From an uncultured Mycoplasmatota bacterium (lineage in GTDB: Bacteria; Bacillota_I; Bacilli_A; RF39; UBA660): 9,211 nucleotides of DNA. Location of the stretch: positions 1-9,211 of the forward strand of contig CAMGAM010000042.1 in NCBI GenBank assembly GCA_946007485.1. The letters are read 5' to 3'. Shown here piece after piece: positions 1 to 4,827 of the stretch; the first letter of the stretch is position 1; every line of letters begins with the position of its first letter. Both the position numbers and the translations under genes were made by a program. The notes below the pieces were generated by a model that ran no database searches, was not told the DNA's origin, and saw only the letters and a list, made by a program, of their open reading frames with translations.

Positions 1-5
1 TTCAT
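1..5 (-). CDS. Start of a gene leaving the window (first codons only)
   Basis: An ATG on the minus strand at 5-3 is preceded, eight bases upstream, by a strong Shine-Dalgarno sequence GAGGTG at 14-19. This is the typical start geometry seen elsewhere in the window. Only the ATG and two bases of the next codon are inside, so nothing can be said of the product. An extended -10-like TGTTATAAT lies at 26-34 but would start transcription almost inside the RBS, so the real promoter may be elsewhere. Confidence 0.5.
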
Positions 6-83
6 TTTTTTATCACCTCAATAGTATTATAACATAAATATAGAAAAATTTAATATAATTCTATAGATTTTTATGGATTTATG

Positions 84-231
84 TTAACTGTTCACACCCT
101 CCTTATTTATTGCTTCATAAAAAAGTTTTCCATAAGTCATTTTATACCACGAAATGGGGACTTTTAAAAAATTTTTTTGACTATCATTATTTTTCTTTTT
201 GTCTCATTTTCCTTTTCTGATACATATCCAT
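84..231 (-). pseudogene. Small gene with an apparent frameshift, function unknown
   Basis: An ATG at 231-229 has a well-spaced RBS, AGGAAG at 240-245, immediately after the stop codon of the GNAT gene, so it sits as the third gene of that transcription unit. The frame reads MDMYQKRKMRQKEK and stops at 189-187. Skipping one base in the A-rich run near 190-196 opens a second frame of 35 codons to a TAA at 86-84. That frame looks like real coding sequence (for example VPISWYKMTYGKLFYEAI). Together they would give a basic protein of about 50 residues. I do not recognise the family. It could be a frameshifted gene, a sequencing indel in a homopolymer, or simply a 14-residue ORF followed by chance coding-like sequence. 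No signal peptide or membrane segment is visible. Confidence 0.4.
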
Positions 232-245
232 TCAAATCACTTCCT

Positions 246-677
246 TTACTTATTATATTTCATATAATATCTAGATTCAGTTTCTTCTATAACATTAAAT
301 CCAAGTTTTCTATATAATGATATAGCTTTATCATTTTTTTTATATACCCACAAATATACTATATCATTATTACTTAAAATATCCCTAATTATCTCCGTTC
401 CAATGCCCTTATTTCTATATACTTTTTCAAGATATATTTCATCTAACAGTTTACCATCATCCTTATTTGTAAGTAATAAACAACCAATTATTTTATTATC
501 AACCATTATATTACAATAAACATCAATAAGTTTTGGAACTTCACTAGCTATATACCTATTTATTTTATTAATTTCTTCATCAGATAAATCTTTTGCATAT
601 TCATAAATTGTTCTTTTTTTATATTCAATTAATCTATTTATATCATTTGAAGTTGATTTTAATAATTTATATTCCAT
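246..677 (-). CDS. GNAT family N-acetyltransferase
   Basis: This is a 143-residue protein of normal length for a single-domain GNAT enzyme, which transfers an acetyl group from acetyl-CoA to an amine. The acetyl-CoA pyrophosphate loop (motif A) is clear at residues 88-93 as RNKGIG, after the beta strand DEIYLEKVY. Motif B follows at about 115-127, NDKAISLYRKLGF, with the conserved asparagine and the YxKLGF turn. The N-terminal part, which carries substrate specificity, is lysine-rich and not diagnostic, so the acceptor is unknown. The ATG at 677-675 is supported by an AAAGGTG RBS at about 682-688. The gene follows the HD-domain gene with a 38-base gap and probably shares its transcript. Family assignment is secure, the substrate is not. 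Confidence 0.93.
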   Translation of the reverse strand: MEYKLLKSTSNDINRLIEYKKRTIYEYAKDLSDEEINKINRYIASEVPKLIDVYCNIMVDNKIIGCLLLTNKDDGKLLDEIYLEKVYRNKGIGTEIIRDILSNNDIVYLWVYKKNDKAISLYRKLGFNVIEETESRYYMKYNK

Positions 678-715
678 AATACACCTTTCTTTTCTTTTGC
701 AATAATCACATCATA

Positions 716-1141
716 CTAATATATTAAACCATCAGAAGAATTTTTATGGACTAATTTAAGACACTTTTCATATACAATAGAATTTTCACCATATCTATTT
801 TTTATATCCTCTAATCTTCTATCATATCCTACATCATTACCAAACTTATCAATTTGCATATCTGCTTGATTTAAAATATCCAAATACAAAGATTTATAAT
901 TACATTCCATTTCTCCATGATAATATATTTCTTTCCAGTATTTAAATCCACATTCTTTTAAAATATTTCCACCAATTTTATTATGTTCCATAATATTCTC
1001 AGCAAATTCATATCCAATATCATGATTATAACCAATTATAAAACAATCATTAATTTCATTTTCAGATAATCCCATATCTTTTGCAATTTGCATCATTTTT
1101 CGTGCTACAGCAATCGCGTGTTTTAATCTATCTTCATCCAT
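716..1141 (-). CDS. Small HD-domain protein (putative metal-dependent phosphohydrolase)
   Basis: This 141-residue protein has the H...HD...D metal-binding pattern of the HD superfamily: H8 in the first helix, H40-D41 in the motif NHDIGY, and D94 in ILNQADMQID. Further histidines (H53, H75) lie where HD proteins often have additional metal or substrate contacts. HD enzymes hydrolyse phosphate esters of nucleotides or related compounds, and the exact substrate cannot be read from the sequence. No other domain is fused and no membrane segment is seen, so it should be cytosolic. The ATG at 1141-1139 is preceded by GAGGAAG at a good distance. It is the first recognisable gene of a unit that continues into the GNAT gene. 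The region immediately upstream is compositionally different and may not carry its original promoter. Confidence 0.85.
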   Translation of the reverse strand: MDEDRLKHAIAVARKMMQIAKDMGLSENEINDCFIIGYNHDIGYEFAENIMEHNKIGGNILKECGFKYWKEIYYHGEMECNYKSLYLDILNQADMQIDKFGNDVGYDRRLEDIKNRYGENSIVYEKCLKLVHKNSSDGLIY

Positions 1142-1260
1142 AATATTACTTCCTCATCATGGTTACTTTTTGGCTCACTGCCCTTAACAACCCAATTTAT
1201 CACCTTCATTAATACATTACCATTTTTGCTGGAAGAAATCAATACTATTTTAACAATTTC

Positions 1261-1377
1261 TTACATTTTTTCTTTCAGCCCTATCGGGGGCCATAACCAA
1301 GTCCCCTTCCTCTTTCGCTCATAAACCCCATAAAAAAAACAAGAACCACCCTGTCCTTGCTTATACACAATCCTCAT
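1261..1377 (-). CDS. 38-codon ORF, unknown, tryptophan/proline-rich end
   Basis: An ATG at 1377-1375 opens 38 codons to a TAA at 1263-1261. The product begins MRIVYKQGQGGSCFF, is strongly basic in the middle (ERKRK) and ends GTWLWPPIGLKEKM. The frame is the same as that of the GGDEF fragment upstream, separated from it by a stop at 1386-1384, so it might be a C-terminal remnant beyond a nonsense codon. GAGGGG lies directly against the ATG, closer than a normal RBS, which weakens the start. The DNA is richer in G than the neighbouring AT-rich genes, like the GGDEF fragment. The frame also runs through a hairpin with a T-run (1332-1359), so either the ORF or the terminator reading may be wrong. 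Beyond its stop, 1142-1260 holds no feature I can support. Confidence 0.3.
   Translation of the reverse strand: MRIVYKQGQGGSCFFYGVYERKRKGTWLWPPIGLKEKM
1332..1359 (-). terminator. Possible Rho-independent terminator after the GGDEF fragment
   Basis: On the minus strand CAAGGAC (1359-1353) pairs with GTTCTTG (1346-1340), a seven-base-pair stem with one G-T wobble and a six-base loop. It is followed by eight T residues (1339-1332). It lies about 25 bases beyond the stop of the GGDEF fragment. The competing explanation is that this is coding sequence of the 38-codon ORF that spans it. Confidence 0.4.
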
Positions 1378-1383
1378 CCCCTC

Positions 1384-1596
1384 TTAATATAGTGCCCCTA
1401 TTTCCTCTCTCTTCTCTTCATATAAACCCGTTTCCATATTCCTAAGTGTAAAAATATAACCATTAATCCTCTTTCTTATCTCCTCAATCCTTGCATAACA
1501 ATCCCTAACCGTTGTATCCCTAAGAAGCATTACAAACTCATCCCCACCAAACTTACCAATCACATCCGTAGATCTCGTACACTGCTTAATAAACAA
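1384..1596 (-). pseudogene. GGDEF-domain (diguanylate cyclase-like) gene fragment
   Basis: The frame contains the active-site signature of diguanylate cyclases: RSTDVIGKFGGDEFVMLL, with the GGDEF loop and the preceding R-S-T-D strand. Upstream of about 1600 the GGDEF resemblance ends abruptly and the DNA reads instead as a plus-strand gene, so the N-terminal half of the domain is missing. The C-terminal side is also wrong for the family. After the helix RIEEIRKRI the expected strand with SxG and the final AD-x-ALY-xAK region do not appear before the stop at 1386-1384. The listed start is a TTG without an RBS and is not a true start. Codons are richer in G than in neighbouring genes (GGG, GAG, AGG), suggesting a different origin. 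No activity is expected from this remnant. Confidence 0.75.
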
Positions 1597-1830
1597 GGTG
1601 AAGAACTTAACGTTGCTGAAATAAATGTTTTAGGTAATATTGAAAATGCTGAAAAGTTAGTGTCATCTTGTAAGAATAATTTAAAGAAAAAAGATATTAC
1701 GGAGCAAGAAATAGAATTATTAAACAATACAATTAAAGATGCTGAATATCAAATTAATTCTTCAAGAGAAATTATTAAATTAATTCAAAGTATTAAAGTA
1801 AAGGAGAGAAATAAAAATGCAAAAAATTGA
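1585..1830 (+). pseudogene. 3' end of a charged, probably coiled-coil gene (5' end missing)
   Basis: A plus-strand frame without a plausible start runs from the junction with the GGDEF fragment to a TGA at 1828-1830. It translates to about 80 residues such as NKQGEELNVAEINVLGNIE and ITEQEIELLNNTIKDAEYQI. The composition is rich in E, K, N, I and L with a helical heptad-like pattern, and there is no membrane segment. I do not recognise the family. The stop overlaps the start of the next plus-strand gene by 14 bases, the dense packing typical of plasmid, phage and conjugative-element operons. Since the sequence upstream belongs to an unrelated antisense gene, the 5' part has been lost by insertion, deletion or an assembly join. 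Confidence 0.5.
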
Positions 1831-2098
1831 TTTAAAAAAGAATGCAATTAAAATTGCAATAGTGTTATTAAACATATTTTTAATTGTTAGTTTACTTTTA
1901 GTTTTAGTATTTAAGAATGATTATGGTTATTCATTATATTTGGTTATATGTCCATTCTTACTTGTTGTTGTATTATTATTAATTAATAAAAGGATTACAA
2001 ATGTGGAAAGAAGAACTAGTAAGAAATTCATTTATTATTATAGGTTTCTTTATCGTAGTTATTATTTATCAAGGAATTATTTATTTAGCAATATATAA
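1817..2098 (+). CDS. Small membrane protein of the mobile remnant
   Basis: The ATG at 1817 has an AAGGAG RBS at 1801-1806, ten bases upstream, and overlaps the end of the preceding frame. The 93-residue product has a short basic N-terminus and two hydrophobic helices, at about 12-32 (IKIAIVLLNIFLIVSLLLVL) and 40-57 (LYLVICPFLLVVVLLLI), so it should be an integral membrane protein with both ends on the same side. The last third, from about residue 62, overlaps the following gene out of phase for 98 bases and is rich in R, Y and K. An overlap that long is unusual, so the gene may have ended earlier before an indel, or the two frames may once have been one protein. Family not recognised. Confidence 0.6.
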   Translation: MQKIDLKKNAIKIAIVLLNIFLIVSLLLVLVFKNDYGYSLYLVICPFLLVVVLLLINKRITNVERRTSKKFIYYYRFLYRSYYLSRNYLFSNI

Positions 2099-2153
2099 TG
2101 CAAAGAAAGAAACAAGAACATTATTAAAGAAAACTAATCAAAATGGAAAATAA
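2001..2153 (+). CDS. 50-residue single-pass membrane protein
   Basis: An ATG at 2001 preceded by AAAAGGA (1989-1995) opens 50 codons to a TAA at 2151-2153. The product begins MWKEELVRN, has one hydrophobic segment at about residues 10-31 (SFIIIGFFIVVIIYQGIIYL) and ends in a basic tail (KKETRTLLKKTNQNGK). The charge pattern suggests a single-pass protein. It overlaps the tail of the upstream gene in another frame. The RBS, codon choice and clear hydrophobic profile support it as a real gene, more so than the overlapping tail of its neighbour. The family is not recognised. Its position just before an origin of transfer suggests an accessory role in the mobile element, which is inference. Confidence 0.55.
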   Translation: MWKEELVRNSFIIIGFFIVVIIYQGIIYLAIYNAKKETRTLLKKTNQNGK

Positions 2154-2212
2154 AATTACGAACACGTTTTGTTAAAATGTAAATTTTAATGAAAGTGGGG
2201 ATAACTTTTACT

Positions 2213-2233
2213 CTTTTTTGTGAAACAAAAAAG
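2213..2233. repeat. Inverted repeat 1 of the oriT region
   Basis: CTTTTTTGT and ACAAAAAAG form a perfect nine-base inverted repeat around the three-base loop GAA. It begins the hairpin series and abuts the second repeat directly. A weaker seven-base repeat (TTAAAAT/ATTTTAA) precedes it at 2172-2189. Confidence 0.75.
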
Positions 2234-2266
2234 GCGACAAACTTACAAAGTTTGTAAGTTTATCGC
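2234..2266. repeat. Inverted repeat 2 of the oriT region
   Basis: AAACTTACAAA (2239-2249) and TTTGTAAGTTT (2251-2261) are perfect 11-base inverted arms around one base. After one mismatch the arms are extended by GCGA/TCGC. No T-run follows on either strand, so it is not a typical terminator. A long near-perfect palindrome next to a nick site fits a relaxosome protein binding site, which is inference. Confidence 0.75.
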
Positions 2267-2280
2267 TTAATCGGGTTTCA

Positions 2281-2296
2281 AAAGGGTTGTCCCTTT
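2281..2296. repeat. Inverted repeat 3 of the oriT region
   Basis: AAAGGG and CCCTTT surround a four-base loop TTGT, one base before the arm of the nick-site hairpin. Confidence 0.6.
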
Positions 2297-2297
2297 G

Positions 2298-2340
2298 CAC
2301 ACTATTCCTAGTTGGCTTGCCAACTTGGTAGTGTGTTATT
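2298..2340 (+). other. Origin of transfer (oriT), MOBV/pMV158-like nick site
   Basis: CACACTA (2298-2304) pairs with TAGTGTG (2329-2335). Inside, AGTTGGC and GCCAACT form a second perfect stem around TT, with CC/GG pairs between, giving one extended hairpin. The distal arm is followed at once by TTA. In pMV158 and related MobM/Pre plasmids the relaxase cleaves TAGTGTG|TTA at the base of just such a hairpin (also known as RSA), from established knowledge. The predicted cut is between 2335 and 2336 on the plus strand. In those plasmids the relaxase gene lies just downstream in the same orientation. Here no such gene follows, so this is an orphan oriT. Confidence 0.7.
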
Positions 2341-2360
2341 AACTCATCAAAAGAGTTAAT
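2338..2360. repeat. Inverted repeat 5, just past the nick site
   Basis: ATTAACTC (2338-2345) and GAGTTAAT (2353-2360) are perfect eight-base arms with a seven-base loop, starting two bases after the predicted nick. Confidence 0.65.
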
Positions 2361-2369
2361 CAAAACAAC

Positions 2370-2402
2370 CGAGCCATTAGTTATGAAATTTCTTTTGGCT
2401 CG
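2370..2402. repeat. Inverted repeat 6 of the oriT region
   Basis: CGAGCCA (2370-2376) and TGGCTCG (2396-2402) are perfect seven-base arms around a 19-base loop that contains the palindrome GAAATTTC. This is the last repeat of the series before AT-rich sequence that leads to the helicase gene. Confidence 0.6.
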
Positions 2403-2426
2403 ATTTCATTAGGTGTACTAATATTA

Positions 2427-2486
2427 TTATTTATCAACAATAATTGCGGATAAATACTTATTTATACTATCCTCATTTTTCTTCAT
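2427..2486 (-). pseudogene. 19-codon ORF ending at the mobile-element boundary
   Basis: Fourteen bases after the helicase stop an ATG at 2486-2484, with AGGA at a usable distance, opens MKKNEDSINKYLSAIIVDK and stops at 2429-2427. The end falls within about ten bases of the right border of the mobile remnant. It could be the 5' end of a gene cut by the insertion, or a chance ORF in AT-rich DNA. Confidence 0.25.
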
Positions 2487-2499
2487 AAATATTTTCCTA

Positions 2500-4701
2500 T
2501 TATTTCGTCCTTTTCAAAACTTTATTTTCTTTTGATAAAGATTTTAATGAAGTAGGAAGTTCACCATTATAATTAACATATAATTCGTGCATAGCTCTAG
2601 TCATAGCAACATACAAAAGTTTAGAATCTATGTTATTATCAGTATAATTAACATTATTAGCATTATATAATATTACTGCATCAAATTCTAATCCTTTTGA
2701 TAAGTAAGATGGCATAATACATAATCCACCATGATATTCTTCGTTTTTTTCTGTTATAACAGATACATCTAATCCTAACTTACTTAACTTTTTATAAACA
2801 TTAGCGGATTCTTTCTCATCCTTACATATTATTGCAATAGATTGATATTCTTTATCTAATAATGATTTTATTTGTGAAATAAGAGTTACTTCACTTATAT
2901 CATCATTAGTTACAACTTCATCACCCATTCTTGCAACACACTCTGAATTGTTTTGACCCAAATGATTTAAAATTAAATTTGATGCATCTGAAATATTTAC
3001 AGTAGTTCTATAACTCTTATTCAAATCCAACATACTTGCTTTATTATCAAATATAACATTATTTAACTCATCCCAATCATGAATAGATTGATAATCATAA
3101 ATAGACTGATTAACATCTCCAAATACATTAAATCTTGCAGATGGAAATAACTTTTTTAAAACATAATATTGTGCTAAACTTAAATCTTGGGCTTCATCTA
3201 TTACTAAATATGAAAAATCTTTAAAATCTTTAATTCCATTCAAACAATAATTAATTAGTAATAATGGAGATAAGTCTTCAAAACCAATTTGCTTTTTAGA
3301 TATTCTTGATAAAGTATAATCTTGTATTTCTTTTTGACTGGTTTGCTTATCTTGAACAAGAACATTTAAATTTTCTAAAAATGCTTGATATATTATAATA
3401 GGATTAACTTTCATAAATTTGAAATAATTTTTTATGCTTGTTGGGCAACCTTTTTTGATTTCTTTTTGTATTTTATCTACTTCTTCTAGAATTTCTTTTC
3501 TTCTTGGAGAATCTTTTGGTAAACCTAAATATTCTTCTCTATATTTAAGCCAAACATCATGTGTCAAATCATCAGAATTATCTTTAACTTTTTTTATTAA
3601 TATTTTCATATATTGATTAGCTTTTTCTGCATATCCTTTATCAGTTGAAAAAACACTTTTATTTAAATATCTTTTTATTTCATCTGCAGAACATATTTTC
3701 ATTCCTTCATATTCAATATCATCTTTTAAATGAGAATTAACATATAAGTCAACAAAATTCTCAAGCAGTTTCAAGTATTCTATAGAAGATTTATCTTCTA
3801 TAACTTTAGCAGAAACATTTCCAGCAAGTACTTCTTGTAATGTCTTATTTTTACTTTCTAATTTAACTTTTGAAATTCCCATATATTTCATTGCAATTTC
3901 TTCAAAAGTTAATTGAGAAACATTTTTAATATCAAGATCAGGTAAAAGATCTGATATATAATTTAAAAAATATTTATTAGGACCAAGAATCATAAAATCA
4001 GATTCTGAAATATTTTTTGCTTCATTATATACTAAATATGCAATACGATGAAGTGCAACTGTTGTCTTACCACTTCCTGCTGTACCTTGGATAATATAAT
4101 CGCCTCTTAAAGGACTTCTTATTATTTTATTTTGTTCTCTTTGTATTGTAGCAATAATTGACTTTAATCTTGCATCTGAATTTTCCCTTAAATACTTTAA
4201 TAATACTGAATCGTTTGATAATGTATCTTGTTCATCTACATCTTTTAAAACACCATCTTTAATAATAATTTGCCTTTTCTTTGTTATTTTTCCTTTTTCT
4301 TTTTTTTCCATATTATTAACATACTCGGCGTTCCCAATATTATAGTCATAATACATTGAACATATTGGACTTCTCCAATCATATATTACCATATTATTAC
4401 ATTTATCCATTAATGTCTTTTTGCCAAGATATATATCAGATATTTTTTCAGAGTCTTCAAATGTAAACATACCAAAATATGGATTATTTACCATTGATTT
4501 TAATTTTTCTAACTCTGTTGCATATAAAGACATAAGACTTTCTCTTGTAAAACTAGCACCTCTCATACCTTCACCTATACTAATAATAGTATTTTTCTGT
4601 CTATTAAAGTTTTCTTCGCTTTTTATTATTTGCTCATTAATTAATTTTATAACTTCATTTAATCTTTTTTGTTCATATAAAAACATTTCTTTTTTTTCCA
4701 T
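2500..4701 (-). CDS. helD: HelD-like superfamily 1 (UvrD/Rep-type) helicase
   Basis: This 733-residue ATPase has the full SF1A motif set: Walker A QGTAGSGKTT at 205-214 (K212), the HelD-typical RSPLRGDYIIQG just before it, Walker B IDEAQD at 501-506, motif III FGDVNQSIYDY, motif IV SYRT at 563-566, KGLEFD at 669-674 and VAMTRA at 698-703. The N-terminus is a predicted coiled coil followed by DWRSPICSMYYD (108-119), a conserved block of HelD proteins that UvrD and PcrA lack. In Bacillus, HelD binds RNA polymerase and uses ATP to strip it from DNA or nucleic acid, recycling stalled enzyme. This role is inferred by family. The length is close to the 774 residues of B. subtilis HelD. The ATG at 4701-4699 has a GGGAGG RBS at 4707-4712. 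It is monocistronic or followed only by a 19-codon ORF. Confidence 0.9.
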   Translation of the reverse strand: MEKKEMFLYEQKRLNEVIKLINEQIIKSEENFNRQKNTIISIGEGMRGASFTRESLMSLYATELEKLKSMVNNPYFGMFTFEDSEKISDIYLGKKTLMDKCNNMVIYDWRSPICSMYYDYNIGNAEYVNNMEKKEKGKITKKRQIIIKDGVLKDVDEQDTLSNDSVLLKYLRENSDARLKSIIATIQREQNKIIRSPLRGDYIIQGTAGSGKTTVALHRIAYLVYNEAKNISESDFMILGPNKYFLNYISDLLPDLDIKNVSQLTFEEIAMKYMGISKVKLESKNKTLQEVLAGNVSAKVIEDKSSIEYLKLLENFVDLYVNSHLKDDIEYEGMKICSADEIKRYLNKSVFSTDKGYAEKANQYMKILIKKVKDNSDDLTHDVWLKYREEYLGLPKDSPRRKEILEEVDKIQKEIKKGCPTSIKNYFKFMKVNPIIIYQAFLENLNVLVQDKQTSQKEIQDYTLSRISKKQIGFEDLSPLLLINYCLNGIKDFKDFSYLVIDEAQDLSLAQYYVLKKLFPSARFNVFGDVNQSIYDYQSIHDWDELNNVIFDNKASMLDLNKSYRTTVNISDASNLILNHLGQNNSECVARMGDEVVTNDDISEVTLISQIKSLLDKEYQSIAIICKDEKESANVYKKLSKLGLDVSVITEKNEEYHGGLCIMPSYLSKGLEFDAVILYNANNVNYTDNNIDSKLLYVAMTRAMHELYVNYNGELPTSLKSLSKENKVLKRTK

Positions 4702-4790
4702 TATAACCTCCCGATTTGATTTTTTTAATATTTACATATATCAATATTAAATAACTTTTTAATTAAATAAGTTAATAATATTAGTTTGTT

Positions 4791-4799
4791 ATTATAACA
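4791..4799 (-). promoter_or_regulatory. Extended -10 promoter for the helicase gene
   Basis: The minus strand reads TGTTATAAT: a perfect -10 hexamer at 4796-4791 with the TG extension one base upstream. No good -35 box is seen at 16-18 bases, as expected for extended -10 promoters. Transcription would start near 4784 and leave a leader of about 83 bases. That leader includes a six-base inverted repeat (TAACTT/AAGTTA) before the RBS. Confidence 0.5.
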
Positions 4800-4827
4800 C
4801 ATTTATTTTCTATTAAAACATAATATT

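Larger units (their letters stand above)
1590..2418 (+). mobile_element. Remnant of a mobilizable element (accessory genes plus oriT)
   Basis: This is the only plus-strand block in the window. It contains three overlapping small genes and then an inverted-repeat array with a MOBV-type nick site. Broken or short minus-strand frames lie on both sides: the GGDEF fragment on the left and a 19-codon ORF on the right. A six-base inverted pair, GTACAC at 1577-1582 and GTGTAC at 2413-2418, brackets the block but is short enough to be chance. No relaxase, recombinase or replication gene is inside, so it is a remnant or an element that relies on a helper. Both boundaries are inferred and could be off by tens of bases. 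Confidence 0.55.

Noticed and set aside
26..34. Extended -10-like TGTTATAAT on the minus strand upstream of the gene at position 5
   Set aside because: The predicted transcription start would fall at the RBS itself and no -35 box is seen, so it is probably chance in AT-rich DNA.
1123..1260. 45-codon minus-strand open frame overlapping the HD gene start
   Set aside because: Its only ATG has no RBS, and it runs out of phase into a clear gene with a good start.
1340..1359. AGGGTGG on the minus strand, reminiscent of the T-box core
   Set aside because: The following ACC-GCG part, the specifier stem and any downstream amino-acid gene are absent.
2213..2266. Inverted repeats 1 and 2 as a Rho-independent terminator for the small membrane genes
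   Set aside because: Neither stem is followed by a T-run on the plus strand, and the T-run of repeat 1 is inside its own arm.
2383..2412. Nine-codon ORF MKFLLARFH just downstream of the nick site, faintly like the start of a MobV relaxase (x-x-RMQK/RFEK)
   Set aside because: It has no RBS, forms the loop and arm of inverted repeat 6, and stops after nine codons. The resemblance is too short to call a truncated relaxase.
3434..4750. Plus-strand open frames opposite the helicase gene
   Set aside because: They are antisense shadows of a strongly conserved gene, without RBS or recognisable domains.
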